Assembly (NCBI RefSeq): GCF_029223585.1 | Contig: NZ_CP119423.1 | Span: 620,001 to 684,000 of the forward strand | Source of the DNA: Photobacterium sp. DA100 | Lineage (GTDB): Bacteria > Pseudomonadota > Gammaproteobacteria > Enterobacterales > Vibrionaceae | DNA: 64,000 bases | Direction of reading: 5' to 3' | In this document: in pieces, positions 1 through 13,225 of the stretch | How positions within the stretch are numbered: the first letter of the stretch is position 1 | How the letters are laid out: each line of letters starts with the position of its first letter | The notes under the pieces: generated by a model | Told to the model about the DNA's origin: nothing | The model's database searches: none | The model's input: only the letters and a program-made list of their open reading frames with translations | Made by a program: the position numbers and the translations under genes

Positions 1-1547
1 TGGTGGCGATCAGCAGCGGCGATGTCTACAACGGCGCGGAAGTGACGGCCTTGGAAGAAGCCCTGAAGCGCAAGCTGGGCGAGTTGGGTTATGCCTACCC
101 GCAGGTCAATACCATTCCTGACTTTGACGACGACAACCAGGAAGTGGCATTGATTGTCAATGTCGAGCCGGGCAAGCGGATCTATGTGCGTAACATTGGT
201 TTCTCTGGTAACACCTCGACCAAGGATGAGGTTCTGCGCCGCGAGATGCGCCAGATGGAAGGGAGCTGGTTGAACTCCCGTTCTGTCGAGCGGGGTAAGG
301 AGCGCCTGAGCCGTACCGGTTTCTTCGAAACGGTTGATGTCCAGACGGTCCGTGTACCGGGTACCGACGATCAGGTTGACCTGCAGTACACCGTTAAGGA
401 AGCCAATGCCGGTAATATCAACTTTGGTGTCGGCTACGGTACGGAATCAGGGATCAGCTTCCAGGCGGGGATCCAGCAGGACAACTTCCTGGGTACCGGT
501 AATCGTTTCGGCATCAATGCGATGATGAACGACTACCAGAAAAACGTCAGCTTGGAATACCGCGATCCGTATTTCACCCTCGACGGGATCAGCCTCGGCG
601 GTAAGGTGTACTACAACGAGTTCGAAGCCTCAGACGCGAACATCTCGGACTATACCAACCAGAGCTACGGCGCCAGCCTGACCTGGGGTTTCCCGTTTGA
701 CGAGCTGAACTTCTTCGAGTTCGGCCTAGGCTATGACCATAACAAGATCTCCAATACCCAAGAATACTACCAGATCGAGAAATTCAAGCAGATCCACGGC
801 TTCGATCGCGGCGATAACGTGATTGAGCTGGATGACTTCAACTGGTCGGTATCCTGGACCCGAAACAACCTGAACCGGGGTTACTTCCCGACGGCCGGTA
901 ACCACCAGCGAGCCTCGTTCCGGATGACTATTCCGGGCTCTGATGCGCAGTTCTTCAAGGCCCAGTATGATGTCCGCCAGTACTTCCCGTTGACCGAAGA
1001 TCACGGCTACAGCCTACTGTTACGCGGCCGAGTCGGTTACGGTAATGGCTACGGTACGACGGATAACGGCAGCGATCAGCTGTTGCCGTTCTACGAGAAC
1101 TACTATGCGGGTGGTTTCTCTACGCTGCGCGGCTTCCGCTCCAACACGGTCGGCCCGAAAGCGGTGTATCTGGACTACAGCGCGGGGGGCAACAACCCTG
1201 AGCTGATTGGCTCTGATGATGCGGCCGGGGGTAATGCCGTTGCGCTTGCCAGTATGGAGCTGATCGTTCCGACGCCGTTTGCGTCCGACGAGGTCCGCAA
1301 CCAAATTCGTACCAGTGTATTTGTTGACGCCGGTACCGTGTGGGATACGGAATATGACCTGCGTGACTCGGATGGCCGATACATCCAGGATTATTCCGAT
1401 CCGTCGTTGATTCGTGCGTCTTATGGTGCAGCCCTGCAGTGGATGTCGCCAATGGGACCGCTCGTATTCTCGGTTGCTAAGCCAATCAAGAAATACGAGG
1501 GTGATGATGAAGAATTCTTCACCTTCACGATTGGTCGAACATTCTAA
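1..1547 (+). CDS. bamA: BamA outer-membrane assembly factor (5' end missing)
   Basis: BamA is the essential Omp85-family pore that folds beta-barrel proteins into the outer membrane. Only the last 514 residues are visible, since the frame is already open at the window edge; a full BamA is about 800 residues. The visible part starts in the late POTRA domains (POTRA5 to about residue 125) and continues through the 16-strand barrel. The conserved loop-6 motif appears as LRGF (usually VRGF) near visible residue 375, followed by SNTVGPKAVY as in known BamA proteins. The chain ends in FTIGRTF, with the terminal Phe typical of outer-membrane proteins. The GTG at base 3 is not the real start. The chaperone gene skp follows after 19 bases, the standard arrangement. 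Confidence 0.97.
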   Translation, partial: VAISSGDVYNGAEVTALEEALKRKLGELGYAYPQVNTIPDFDDDNQEVALIVNVEPGKRIYVRNIGFSGNTSTKDEVLRREMRQMEGSWLNSRSVERGKERLSRTGFFETVDVQTVRVPGTDDQVDLQYTVKEANAGNINFGVGYGTESGISFQAGIQQDNFLGTGNRFGINAMMNDYQKNVSLEYRDPYFTLDGISLGGKVYYNEFEASDANISDYTNQSYGASLTWGFPFDELNFFEFGLGYDHNKISNTQEYYQIEKFKQIHGFDRGDNVIELDDFNWSVSWTRNNLNRGYFPTAGNHQRASFRMTIPGSDAQFFKAQYDVRQYFPLTEDHGYSLLLRGRVGYGNGYGTTDNGSDQLLPFYENYYAGGFSTLRGFRSNTVGPKAVYLDYSAGGNNPELIGSDDAAGGNAVALASMELIVPTPFASDEVRNQIRTSVFVDAGTVWDTEYDLRDSDGRYIQDYSDPSLIRASYGAALQWMSPMGPLVFSVAKPIKKYEGDDEEFFTFTIGRTF

Positions 1548-1566
1548 TTATTTGAGGAGATACCCT

Positions 1567-2076
1567 TTGAAACAGTGGATGAAAGCGGCTGGCCTTAGCC
1601 TGGTGATCCTATCGTCGTCATTTTATGCCCAGGCAGCAGAAGCCGCACAGAAAGTGGGCTATGTTGCCACCGGCCAAGCCATGGCCCAGTTGGCACAGCG
1701 CTACAATGTGTCTGAAAAGCTGCGCAATGAGTTTAAAGATCGCATCGATGAGCTACGCGGCATTGAAGGTCGCATGAAGACCAAGGTTGACAAAATCAAG
1801 CGCGACGGCGAGCTGATGAGCTCGAGCGAGAAGACCAAGCTGCAGCGTGAAATGCAGTCACTGGAATCTGATTACAAACTGAAGGCGCAGGCCCTGCAGG
1901 AAGATCAGCGTCGCCGTGGTGCTGAGGAAGAGCAGAAGTTGGTACAGAAGATCCGCCTGGCTATTCAAGATGTTGCCAAGCGCGAGGGCTACGATCTTGT
2001 GGTGGATGCCAATGCGGTTCTTTATGCTAACCCGAAAGACGATCTGTCTTCTAAAGTGATTGCAGCCGTTAAGTAA
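1567..2076 (+). CDS. skp: Skp/OmpH periplasmic chaperone
   Basis: Skp is a trimeric periplasmic chaperone that holds unfolded outer-membrane proteins on their way to BamA. The product is 169 residues, close to E. coli Skp (161). It has a cleavable signal peptide (about residues 1-23, ending in YAQA) and then a long charged helical region, about residues 55-130, that would form the tentacle-like coiled coil. I chose the TTG at 1567 because a strong Shine-Dalgarno GAGGAG lies 7 bases upstream. The first ATG, 12 bases later, is too far from it and would shorten the signal peptide. The frame stays open further upstream inside bamA, but that extension is artefactual. The gene is followed by an unusually long gap before lpxD. 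Confidence 0.95.
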   Translation: MKQWMKAAGLSLVILSSSFYAQAAEAAQKVGYVATGQAMAQLAQRYNVSEKLRNEFKDRIDELRGIEGRMKTKVDKIKRDGELMSSSEKTKLQREMQSLESDYKLKAQALQEDQRRRGAEEEQKLVQKIRLAIQDVAKREGYDLVVDANAVLYANPKDDLSSKVIAAVK

Positions 2077-2324
2077 GCTTGCCTTAACGTCTCAGAAAAC
2101 TTACGTATAAGTCGAAAGGATGGGGGATACTTTGGTAAACTTCATGCTTTCGACTTGTTTTATTTGGGGCGGAAGGCCCAACTGCATACTGGTCTTACCA
2201 AGTGGAATGATATTCTGCGTCAACATAGGCACTTTGATCATAGGTGTCTGCTTGTTACGGCAAGATAGAATTACCGGTTGGTATTAGGTATGCCAACACA
2301 GAATTAGAAAATAAAAGGTATCGA
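2077..2324 (+). other. Structured skp-lpxD intergenic region
   Basis: This gap of 248 bases separates two genes that are nearly adjacent in E. coli. It contains a perfect 10-bp inverted repeat, AAGTCGAAAG at 2109-2118 and CTTTCGACTT at 2147-2156, with a 28-base loop and a T-rich stretch after it. The loop segment ACTTTGGTAA (2129-2138) is complementary, with one bulged base, to TTACCAAGT at 2195-2203, so a pseudoknot or alternative fold is possible. A weaker 5-bp stem (TTGGG/CCCAA) lies at 2164-2181. The lpxD frame extends back to a GTG at 2244, but that extension has no ribosome binding site and no family similarity. Function is unknown: an attenuator, a 3'-UTR small RNA or a processing site are all possible. 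Confidence 0.5.
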
Positions 2325-3353
2325 ATGGCTGGAATGACTCTTGCTGATATAGCAGCTAAGCTGGGTGCTGAACTTCATGGTGATGGCACTGTAGTTATCG
2401 AATCTATTGCGGGAATGGCAACGGCTGGCGAAGGCCAGATCACCTTCCTGTCGAGCAGTAAGTACCGCAAGCAACTGGCAGAATGCCAGGCTTCTGCCGT
2501 GATGCTCAAAGCGGCGGATGCCGAGGGGTTCGAAGGTAATGCCCTGCTGATGGCTGATCCTTACCTGGGTTACGCCAAAGTCGCCCAACTGCTGGATACC
2601 ACACCGGCTTCAGCATCGGATATTGCGCCGTCGGCCTATGTGGATCCTACCGCGGAGCTCGGCGAGAACGTCTCGATCGGCCATAACGCAGTGATTGAAG
2701 CCGGTGCTCGCATTGGTGACAATGCCCAAATTGGTGCAGGCTGCTTTATCGGTAAGAATGCCCAAATCGGCGCGGGTACCAAGCTATGGGCCAACGTGAC
2801 GGTGTACCACAACGTGGTACTGGGCGAGCAGTGCTTGGTACAGTCAAGCACCGTAATTGGTGCCGATGGCTTCGGCTATGCCAACGACAAAGGCGAGTGG
2901 GTGAAGATCCCGCAGCTGGGCAGTGTCCGTATCGGCAACCGGGTAGAAATCGGTGCATGTACTACCATTGACCGTGGTGCCCTTGACGATACCATCATCG
3001 AAGATAACGTGATTATCGATAACCAGATGCAAATCGCCCACAATGTGCAGATCGGATATGGTACGGCCATGGCCGGTGGTACCATTGTGGCCGGCAGCAC
3101 CAAAATCGGCAAATACTGCATTATTGGTGGTGCCTCTGTGCTTAACGGCCATATCGAGATTGCCGATGGCGTTACCATTACCGGTATGGGTATGGTGATG
3201 CGCAGTATTGAAGAGAAGGGGATGTACTCTTCCGGTATCCCGCTTCAGCCAAACAAAGAGTGGCGTAAGACTGCAGCTCGTACCATGAAAATTGACGAGA
3301 TGAACAAGCGTCTTAAAGCCGTTGAAAAGCAGATGGCAGAGAAAGGCGAATAA
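2325..3353 (+). CDS. lpxD: LpxD UDP-3-O-acylglucosamine N-acyltransferase
   Basis: LpxD adds the second hydroxyacyl chain to UDP-3-O-acyl-glucosamine, the third step of lipid A synthesis, using acyl-ACP in the cytoplasm. The 342-residue product matches the E. coli length (341). It has an N-terminal uridine-binding domain (about 1-100), a left-handed beta-helix of hexapeptide repeats (about 105-310; many I-G-x-x-A/V units) and a C-terminal helix that binds ACP. The catalytic histidine is His239 in [10 protein letters not shown], the same number as in E. coli. The ATG at 2325 has AAAAGG 6 bases upstream and starts exactly where family similarity begins. Confidence 0.97.
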   Translation: MAGMTLADIAAKLGAELHGDGTVVIESIAGMATAGEGQITFLSSSKYRKQLAECQASAVMLKAADAEGFEGNALLMADPYLGYAKVAQLLDTTPASASDIAPSAYVDPTAELGENVSIGHNAVIEAGARIGDNAQIGAGCFIGKNAQIGAGTKLWANVTVYHNVVLGEQCLVQSSTVIGADGFGYANDKGEWVKIPQLGSVRIGNRVEIGACTTIDRGALDDTIIEDNVIIDNQMQIAHNVQIGYGTAMAGGTIVAGSTKIGKYCIIGGASVLNGHIEIADGVTITGMGMVMRSIEEKGMYSSGIPLQPNKEWRKTAARTMKIDEMNKRLKAVEKQMAEKGE

Positions 3354-3447
3354 GGCCTTGCCCATGACGACTTCAGTGGCCTGCTAGGCGGGTCGCTTTG
3401 CTTTTCTAGCACACCGTATTTTTACTTTTTTAGACAGGAATTCAGTT

Positions 3448-3900
3448 TTGACTAGCGAAAATAAAACGCTGAATATCACAGAGATTCAAGAGCTTCTTCC
3501 GCACCGTTACCCGTTTTTGATGATCGACCGTGTAACCCACTACGAAGAAGGCAAGACCCTGACCGGTATCAAGAATGTGTCGGTTAACGAACCTCAGTTC
3601 ACGGGCCACTTCCCTAAAATGCCGGTCTTCCCGGGCGTGATGATCCTTGAAGCCATGGCGCAGGCTACCGGCTTGCTGGCATTCAAAACCTTTGGTGCGC
3701 CGGCAGAAAACGAACTGTATTACTTTGCCAGCGTTGATAACGGTAAATTCCGTAAACCGGTTGTACCGGGTGACCAGCTGGTTATCGAGGTCGAATTCCT
3801 CAAAGAGCGCCGCGGTATTGCTATGTTTAATGGTGTAGCGAAAGTTGATGGCGAAGTGGTATGTTCTGCTGAGCTCAAATGTGCAAGACGAGAGTTTTAA
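3448..3900 (+). CDS. fabZ: FabZ 3-hydroxyacyl-ACP dehydratase
   Basis: FabZ dehydrates 3-hydroxyacyl-ACP in fatty-acid elongation and competes with LpxA and LpxD for hydroxymyristoyl-ACP. The 150-residue hot-dog-fold protein keeps the catalytic pair His54 (GHFPKMP) and Glu68 (MILEAMAQ), with the same numbering as E. coli. The start is a TTG at 3448 with AGGAA 7 bases upstream; the protein then begins like other Vibrionaceae FabZ ([16 protein letters not shown]). Its stop codon overlaps the lpxA start by one base (TAATG), so translation of the two is probably coupled. Confidence 0.96.
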   Translation: MTSENKTLNITEIQELLPHRYPFLMIDRVTHYEEGKTLTGIKNVSVNEPQFTGHFPKMPVFPGVMILEAMAQATGLLAFKTFGAPAENELYYFASVDNGKFRKPVVPGDQLVIEVEFLKERRGIAMFNGVAKVDGEVVCSAELKCARREF

Positions 3901-4688
3901 TGATCCACGAAACTGCGCAGATTCACCCATCGGCGGTGATTGAAAACGGCGTTAAGATTGGCGCCAATGTTACGGTCGGCCCGTTCACCTACATCGGCAA
4001 AGATGTCGAAATCGGTGACGGCAACGAGATCATGTCGCATGTCGTGATCAAGGGCCCGACCAAGATCGGTAATGATAACCGTATCTTCCCGTATGCGATT
4101 GTCGGCGAAGAGTGCCAGGACAAGAAGTACAACGGTGAGCCGACCCGGCTGGAGATTGGCGACCGTAACGTGATCCGCGAAAGCGTTCAGATCCACCGCG
4201 GCACCATTCAGGACAAAGGCGTGACCATTGTCGGCAACGATAACCTGCTGTGCGTCAATGCCCACATTGCCCATGATGTCGTGGTTGGCAACCACACCCA
4301 TATCGGTAATAACTCTATTCTGGGTGGCCACGTCACCGTTGCCGACCATGCTGGTGTGATGGCGCTGTCTGCGATCCACCCATTCTGTACCGTCGGGGCC
4401 TACAGCTATGTCGGCGGCTGCTCGGCAGTGGTCCAGGATGTGCCGCCATATGTGTTGGCGCAGGGTAACCACGCCACACCGTACGGCCTGAACCTGGTCG
4501 GCTTGCAGCGCAACGGTTTCGAGAAGAAAGAGTTGCATGCTTTGCGTCGCGCCTACAAGGAAATTTACCGTTCAGGCAAAACCATGGAAGAAGTGAAGCC
4601 GGTACTGGCAGAGATGGCCGAAGAGTGGCCGTCTGTTGGCTTGTTCCTGGATGCACTGAACAACACCGAACGCGGAATTATTCGTTAA
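3900..4688 (+). CDS. lpxA: LpxA UDP-GlcNAc 3-O-acyltransferase
   Basis: LpxA performs the first step of lipid A synthesis, moving a hydroxyacyl chain from ACP to UDP-N-acetylglucosamine. The 262-residue product has the exact E. coli length. It is a left-handed beta-helix of hexapeptide repeats (about 1-190) followed by a helical C-terminal region. The catalytic His125 and neighbouring His122 are in [11 protein letters not shown]. The ATG overlaps the fabZ stop, and the ORF upstream of it lies inside fabZ and is not translated as lpxA. The stop is separated by one base from the lpxB start. Confidence 0.97.
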   Translation: MIHETAQIHPSAVIENGVKIGANVTVGPFTYIGKDVEIGDGNEIMSHVVIKGPTKIGNDNRIFPYAIVGEECQDKKYNGEPTRLEIGDRNVIRESVQIHRGTIQDKGVTIVGNDNLLCVNAHIAHDVVVGNHTHIGNNSILGGHVTVADHAGVMALSAIHPFCTVGAYSYVGGCSAVVQDVPPYVLAQGNHATPYGLNLVGLQRNGFEKKELHALRRAYKEIYRSGKTMEEVKPVLAEMAEEWPSVGLFLDALNNTERGIIR

Positions 4689-4689
4689 G

Positions 4690-5829
4690 ATGACGAAGCC
4701 ACTTCGAATAGGAATTGTCGCCGGGGAAATCTCCGGCGATATTTTAGGCGCCGGCTTTATGAAGGCGGTACGCGAGCGCTATCCGGATGCCGAGTTTGTC
4801 GGTATCGCCGGCCCGCGGATGCAGGCCGAAGGCTGCCAGACGCTGTTTGATATGGAAGAGCTGGCGGTGATGGGCATTGTCGAAGTGCTCGGTCGCCTGC
4901 CTCGGCTGTTCAAGGTCAAGGCCGAGCTGGTCAAGTACTTCACCGATAATCCGCCGGATGTCTTTGTCGGTATCGATGCGCCGGACTTCAACCTTCGCCT
5001 CGAGCGCAACCTCAAAGATGCCGGGATCAAAACCGTGCATTACGTCAGCCCGTCAGTATGGGCGTGGCGCCAGAAGCGGATCTTCAAAATCGAAGCGGCG
5101 ACCAATCTGGTACTGGCCTTCCTGCCGTTCGAGAAAGCCTTCTACGACAAGTTCAACGTACCGTGTGAGTTTATCGGTCATACTATGGCGGATGCGATCC
5201 CGATGGAAACCGATCAGGCTGCAGCGCGACAGTTGCTGGGGCTTGAGCAGCACAAACGCTGGCTGGCGGTCTTGCCGGGTAGCCGCGGCGGGGAAATGGA
5301 GCTGCTGGCGCCACCGTTTATTGAAACCTGCAAGCAACTCAAGGCGCAGCACCCGGATCTCGGTTTTGTTGTCGCCTTGGTTAACCAGAAGCGCCGGGCC
5401 CAGTTTGAACAGGCATGGCGCGACACCGCACCTGAGCTTGACTTCGTGCTGGTCGATGATACTGCGCGCAATGTCATGATTGCCGCTGACGCAGTATTGC
5501 TGGCCTCTGGTACGGTGGCCCTGGAGTGTATGCTGGTCAAAAGGCCGATGGTGGTAGGTTACAAGGTCAAGCCGCTGACAGCATGGCTGGCCAAGAAGAT
5601 GCTTAAGACCAAGTATGTGTCACTGGCCAATATCCTTGCCGACCGCGAGCTGGTACCGGAGCTGCTGCAGGATGACTGCACCCCGGAAAAGCTGGCTGCT
5701 GAGGTGAACCGTTTCCTCGAGGCCGACAACACCGAGCTGATGGCTGAATTTAGTCGTTTGCACCAGCTGATCAAGTGTAATGCGGATCAGAAGGCTGCAG
5801 AGGCGGTATTACAACTGATTGATAACTAA
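4690..5829 (+). CDS. lpxB: LpxB lipid-A-disaccharide synthase
   Basis: LpxB is a peripheral membrane glycosyltransferase (family GT19) that joins UDP-diacylglucosamine and lipid X into the lipid A disaccharide. The 379-residue product is of normal length. The N-terminal [14 protein letters not shown] and the central [12 protein letters not shown] and LPGSRGGE segments are family hallmarks; the usual form of the last is LPGSRxxE. The start ATG is one base after the lpxA stop and the stop is one base before the rnhB start, so lpxA-lpxB-rnhB are probably read as one coupled message. Confidence 0.96.
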   Translation: MTKPLRIGIVAGEISGDILGAGFMKAVRERYPDAEFVGIAGPRMQAEGCQTLFDMEELAVMGIVEVLGRLPRLFKVKAELVKYFTDNPPDVFVGIDAPDFNLRLERNLKDAGIKTVHYVSPSVWAWRQKRIFKIEAATNLVLAFLPFEKAFYDKFNVPCEFIGHTMADAIPMETDQAAARQLLGLEQHKRWLAVLPGSRGGEMELLAPPFIETCKQLKAQHPDLGFVVALVNQKRRAQFEQAWRDTAPELDFVLVDDTARNVMIAADAVLLASGTVALECMLVKRPMVVGYKVKPLTAWLAKKMLKTKYVSLANILADRELVPELLQDDCTPEKLAAEVNRFLEADNTELMAEFSRLHQLIKCNADQKAAEAVLQLIDN

Positions 5830-5830
5830 C

Positions 5831-6436
5831 ATGAGCAAAGAACTAGAACCGTTTGAGTATCCGGTAGCAAGCTGTATTGCCGGTGTCGATGAAGTGGGCC
5901 GCGGCCCGTTGGTCGGCGCGGTGGTGACCGCTGCGGTAATTTTGGATCCGGCCAACCCTATCGAGGGGCTGACGGACTCGAAGAAACTGACCGAGAAGAA
6001 GCGCAACCTGCTGTTTGATGAAATCAAAGAGAAGGCACTGGCTTGGTCACTGGGCCGCTGCGAGCCGGAAGAGATCGACCAGCTCAACATCCTGCAGGCG
6101 ACCATGGTGGCGATGCAGCGTGCGGTTGCCGGGCTGTCGGTCCAACCTGACTTTGTGCTGGTGGACGGTAACCGTATTCCTGAGCTGCCGATGGCCGCGC
6201 AGGCTGTGGTGAAAGGTGACTTGCGGGTGGCCGAGATCAGTGCCGCTTCTATCCTGGCGAAAGTGACCCGCGACCGCGAGATGGAAGCCTTGGATGCCGA
6301 ATATCCGCAATATGGCTTTGCTAAGCACAAGGGCTATCCGACCAAGGCGCACTTCGAAGCGCTGGCCGAACATGGTGCTATCGAGCAGCACCGCAAAAGC
6401 TTCAAACCGGTCAAGCGGATCCTTGGCCTGGACTGA
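5831..6436 (+). CDS. rnhB: RNase HII
   Basis: RNase HII cuts RNA in RNA-DNA hybrids and removes single ribonucleotides from DNA. The 201-residue product carries the N-terminal active-site motif [12 protein letters not shown] (the Asp and Glu bind metal), the [10 protein letters not shown] segment and VDGNRIP. I chose the ATG at 5831, one base after the lpxB stop. A TTG at 5819 within lpxB would add four residues without a ribosome binding site. No clear Shine-Dalgarno precedes the ATG, consistent with translation coupled to lpxB. The lpxB-rnhB-dnaE order is as in E. coli. Confidence 0.95.
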   Translation: MSKELEPFEYPVASCIAGVDEVGRGPLVGAVVTAAVILDPANPIEGLTDSKKLTEKKRNLLFDEIKEKALAWSLGRCEPEEIDQLNILQATMVAMQRAVAGLSVQPDFVLVDGNRIPELPMAAQAVVKGDLRVAEISAASILAKVTRDREMEALDAEYPQYGFAKHKGYPTKAHFEALAEHGAIEQHRKSFKPVKRILGLD

Positions 6437-6513
6437 AGGCGGTCATAATCCTGCCAACCCGCGGATTTTTGCATCCCTCTAAAATCCGAGGCGTTAAAAG
6501 ATGGTGATTAGAG

Positions 6514-6542
6514 TCAACAGCCATGGTGCTTTGGGCTATAAT
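6514..6542 (+). promoter_or_regulatory. Candidate dnaE promoter
   Basis: A perfect -10 TATAAT (6537-6542) is preceded at 17 bases by TCAACA (6514-6519), which matches four of six -35 consensus positions. It lies 39 bases before the dnaE start, in the longest gap (145 bases) of this gene cluster. This is inferred from sequence only. Confidence 0.45.
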
Positions 6543-6581
6543 CTCCATCTTGTTTTTTGAACAACTCTATTCTGGTTAGTC

Positions 6582-10061
<3,480 letters not shown>

Positions 10062-10121
10062 AATAGCCCATAGTTATCTGTTATAGATTCCCATAATTAT
10101 GAGCAAAAGGACTGAAATGGT

Positions 10122-11081
10122 ATGAGCCTGAACTTCCTTGAGTTTGAACAACCGATTGCTGAACTAGAAGCAAAAATCGAAGCACTGCGTGACGTTTCGC
10201 GTCGTGATGAGTCTAAATCGGTTGATTTGGATAAAGAAATTGAGCAACTGGAAAAGAAGAGCCTAGAGCTGACCAAGAAAATCTTCGGTGATCTAGGCGC
10301 TTGGCAAGTGGCTCAGTTGGCGCGTCACCCACAGCGTCCATACACGTTCGACTATGTCGAGAATATGTTTACCGAGTTCGACGAGCTGGCAGGTGACCGT
10401 GCGTTTGCCGATGACAAAGCCCTTGTGGGGGGCATTGCCCGCCTTGATGGCCGCCCTGTGATGGTGATCGGTCACCAGAAAGGCCGCGAGACCAAAGAGA
10501 AAGTGCTGCGTAACTTCGGTATGCCAAAGCCGGAAGGGTACCGTAAGGCCCTTCGCCTGATGAAAATGGCGGAGCGTTTTAAAATGCCTATCGTGACCTT
10601 CATTGACACCGCGGGTGCATACCCTGGTGTCGGTGCGGAAGAGCGCGGCCAGTCCGAAGCGATTGCGACCAACCTCAAAGAGATGGCCGGTCTTACCGTA
10701 CCGGTGATCTGTAATGTGGTGGGTGAAGGTGGTTCCGGTGGCGCGCTGGCGATCGGTGTGGGTGACTGCGTGAACATGCTGCAGTACTCAACCTACTCGG
10801 TGATCTCGCCTGAAGGTTGCGCCTCTATCCTGTGGCGCGACTCTGACAAAGCGCCTCAGGCGGCCGAAGCGATGGGCATGACCGCTGAGCGCCTTAAGGA
10901 GCTTGAGCTTATTGACAACATCATCGAAGAGCCGCTGGGCGGCGCGCATCGCAATGTTGTCGAGATGTCGGCATCATTGAAAAAGCAAATCCTGGCAACA
11001 TTGGAAGAGCTTGACCAGCTTGATACCGAAACCCTGCTTGAGCGCCGCTACCAGCGCCTGATGAGCTACGGTTACTGTTAA
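10122..11081 (+). CDS. accA: Acetyl-CoA carboxylase carboxyltransferase alpha subunit
   Basis: AccA pairs with AccD to move the carboxyl group from biotin on AccB to acetyl-CoA, making malonyl-CoA for fatty-acid synthesis. The 319-residue product equals the E. coli length. A helical N-terminus (about 1-60) precedes the crotonase-like carboxyltransferase domain, with conserved [20 protein letters not shown] and [12 protein letters not shown]. The ATG at 10122 has AAAAGG 11 bases upstream; the nearby ATG at 10117 is out of frame. A strong terminator closes the dnaE-accA unit. Confidence 0.97.
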   Translation: MSLNFLEFEQPIAELEAKIEALRDVSRRDESKSVDLDKEIEQLEKKSLELTKKIFGDLGAWQVAQLARHPQRPYTFDYVENMFTEFDELAGDRAFADDKALVGGIARLDGRPVMVIGHQKGRETKEKVLRNFGMPKPEGYRKALRLMKMAERFKMPIVTFIDTAGAYPGVGAEERGQSEAIATNLKEMAGLTVPVICNVVGEGGSGGALAIGVGDCVNMLQYSTYSVISPEGCASILWRDSDKAPQAAEAMGMTAERLKELELIDNIIEEPLGGAHRNVVEMSASLKKQILATLEELDQLDTETLLERRYQRLMSYGYC

Positions 11082-11120
11082 GGTGCTGAGCTTGCCAGTG
11101 CGCAAGGAAGTTTAGAAAAT

Positions 11121-11155
11121 AACGGGTCAGCCCTTGGGCTGGCCCGTTTTTTATT
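11121..11155 (+). terminator. Intrinsic terminator after accA
   Basis: A GC-rich stem, AACGGGTCAGCC with GGCTGGCCCGTT around a 4-base loop and including one G-U pair, is followed directly by a run of T. It lies 40 bases after the accA stop. Confidence 0.9.
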
Positions 11156-11221
11156 ATGGATTTACCTTTGCCGGGGCTGAGAAGGTATACTTTTGCTGTG
11201 TGTTAATTCGGATGTCGCTCA

Positions 11222-12544
11222 ATGCTTTATGCCAACCTAGAAGCCAACCTTGCAACCCTGACGGACAAATCAGCCCGTTTCGTTCTTGCCCTCAGTGGCG
11301 GCATGGACTCGCGGGTGCTGCTGCATTTGATGGGGCGCTATTTAGAACGTAACCCAGCGGCATCCTGCAAAGCCGTCCATGTTCATCACGGCCTGAGTAC
11401 CAATGCCGATCACTGGGTAGAGCTCTGTGCCGGGTGGGCCAAAGAGACGGGTATCGACTTGGTGGTTGAAAGGGTTTCTCTGGCTTTGGGCAAGCGGACA
11501 AGTGTCGAACAGCAGGCCAGGGAGGCCCGTTATGCGGCCTTGCGCGCCCATATCCAGCCCGGCGATATCCTATTGACGGCCCAGCATGCCGACGACCAAC
11601 TGGAAACCGTGCTGCTGGCCCTGAAAAGGGGCAGTGGGCCGGCTGGGTTATCCGCCATGCCGCAGTGGACGGCTTTCGCGTCTGGCTGGCATCTCCGCCC
11701 GCTGCTTGACCAGCCGCGGGCTGCCATTGAGCAGTACGCCCACCAACACTGCCTTGCGTGGGTGGAGGACGAGAGCAACCGCGACGAGCGCTATGACCGC
11801 AATTTCCTTCGCCATCAAATCACCCCGCTGTTGAATGCCCGTTGGCCGGGGATCCGCAAAGCCGTTGCCCGCAGTGCAGCGTTGTGTGCCGAGCAGGAGG
11901 CCCTGTTACAGGAGTTGTTGGAAGAGCAGCTCTGCCGGGCCATCTCGGCCGATCAGAGTTTGGATATCGCCTGCCTGTGTCCGGACAAGCCGGGGAGCGA
12001 GCGGCGGGCTAAGGCGCTGCTGCGCTATTGGCTTGCTGCTGTCGGCGTGAAAATGCCGTCGCAGGCCCAGCTCGATCAGATATGGTATTCGGTCGTGTTG
12101 GCCAAGCCGGATGCCAATCCTAAGGTGGGCTGGGGCGAAGTGGAAGTGCGCAGGTTTCGCAGCCGTTTGTATGTTGTCCGGCCATGGCCGGCTGTCTCCG
12201 GCGATGTGGTTCCGTTGCGGCTAAACGAAGTGAGTCTGTTGCCTGCGTCATTGGGCTCGTTGGTGCTTGCGGAGTCAGGGCATGGGCAGCTGCGCCGTCC
12301 GCGGCCGGACGAGCCGCTGTCGGTGCGCTTTGAGCCCGCAGGGCTGGAGGTCCAGCCGGTTGGCCGGGTCGGCAAGCGCAAGCTGAAGAAGCTGTTCCAG
12401 GAGTACGGGGTACCGAGCTGGCAGCGGCGGCGGACGCCTTTGCTTTTCTATGGCGAGTCGCTGGCGGCGGTGGCTGGATTGTTTGTTGTCGAAGCCTTTG
12501 CAGGCAAGGATTGTGATCTGAATTGGCACTACGAGCAGGAATAA
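11222..12544 (+). CDS. tilS: tRNA(Ile)-lysidine synthetase TilS
   Basis: TilS attaches lysine to C34 of tRNA-Ile(CAU), changing its reading from AUG to AUA; it is essential in most bacteria. The 440-residue product has the ATP pyrophosphatase P-loop SGGMDS at residues 25-30, near the N-terminus, then HHGLS and the AQHADDQLETVLLALKRG segment that is diagnostic of TilS. TilS-type C-terminal domains follow. No strong Shine-Dalgarno is visible before the ATG (only GGATG, 8 bases away). In E. coli tilS also lies downstream of accA, with ldcC and yaeR between them; those two genes are absent here. Confidence 0.95.
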   Translation: MLYANLEANLATLTDKSARFVLALSGGMDSRVLLHLMGRYLERNPAASCKAVHVHHGLSTNADHWVELCAGWAKETGIDLVVERVSLALGKRTSVEQQAREARYAALRAHIQPGDILLTAQHADDQLETVLLALKRGSGPAGLSAMPQWTAFASGWHLRPLLDQPRAAIEQYAHQHCLAWVEDESNRDERYDRNFLRHQITPLLNARWPGIRKAVARSAALCAEQEALLQELLEEQLCRAISADQSLDIACLCPDKPGSERRAKALLRYWLAAVGVKMPSQAQLDQIWYSVVLAKPDANPKVGWGEVEVRRFRSRLYVVRPWPAVSGDVVPLRLNEVSLLPASLGSLVLAESGHGQLRRPRPDEPLSVRFEPAGLEVQPVGRVGKRKLKKLFQEYGVPSWQRRRTPLLFYGESLAAVAGLFVVEAFAGKDCDLNWHYEQE

Positions 12545-12674
12545 GCGCACAATATCAATACTTAGTTTGGTATTTATTGTTGAAAAAAGGCACAATTTAA
12601 ATTGCTGAGTGTGTTGTCGTGCCAGCGTCACCCCGGAAGGGGGAATGGATAACAGAGATAATAATGAGGACCTG

Positions 12675-12986
12675 ATGAAGAAAGTATTAGCTTGTGTAAT
12701 GTTAGCGGCCGTAATGGCAAGTCCAGCGATGGCTGCGGGCGATCCGGTCGCCGGAAAGGCTAAAGCTGCAGTGTGTGCAGCCTGTCACGGGGCTGACGGC
12801 GTAGCGATGATTCCTGGTTACCCAAATCTCAAAGGGCAGAATGAGCAGTATCTGGTCAGTTCGCTGAAGGCATACAAAAACAAAGAGCGTAACGGCGGCA
12901 TGGCCATGGTGATGCAGCCGCAGGCTTCTATGCTTAGTGACAACGATATTGCCAATGTCGCGGCGTATTTTTCTCAAATGAAATGA
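12675..12986 (+). CDS. Small periplasmic cytochrome c
   Basis: This is a 103-residue class I c-type cytochrome. A signal peptide (about 1-20, [20 protein letters not shown]) directs it to the periplasm, where heme would be attached to the CAACH motif (Cys34, Cys37, His38). The distal Met ligand is probably one of those in [10 protein letters not shown]. It resembles small cytochrome c553/c5-like electron carriers seen in Vibrionaceae. I see no partner oxidase beside it, so its redox partner is unknown. The ATG at 12675 has GAGGA 4 bases upstream; the in-frame extension back to 12609 lacks a signal peptide. A terminator follows, so it is probably a single-gene unit. Confidence 0.9.
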   Translation: MKKVLACVMLAAVMASPAMAAGDPVAGKAKAAVCAACHGADGVAMIPGYPNLKGQNEQYLVSSLKAYKNKERNGGMAMVMQPQASMLSDNDIANVAAYFSQMK

Positions 12987-13047
12987 TCCCTGCGTCATCA
13001 GTAGCCGGTTGATCCCTCCGGTTACCTAGTACAACAGTTAACCACGG

Positions 13048-13088
13048 TCGCCCAGCCCTTTTCTTGCAAAGGGGCTGGGCGATTTTTA
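13048..13088 (+). terminator. Intrinsic terminator after cytochrome c gene
   Basis: A long stem, TCGCCCAGCCC with GGGCTGGGCGA, extended inward by TTT/AAA with one bulged base, is followed by TTTTTA. It lies about 60 bases after the cytochrome gene. Confidence 0.85.
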
Positions 13089-13225
13089 ATGAATGAATGC
13101 TGTAAACCAATATTTCCACCTGCTTGGTTATCTTTTGCCCAAGTGATTACTCTGCTGTTGCGTTAAATGTTAGAACACATTATTGTACTAGCACGCTGAT
13201 GCAATGGGATTGTCTAGGAGTCATT

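Noticed and set aside
2244..2324. N-terminal extension of lpxD from GTG 2244
   Set aside because: No Shine-Dalgarno, and LpxD family similarity begins exactly at ATG 2325, which has one.
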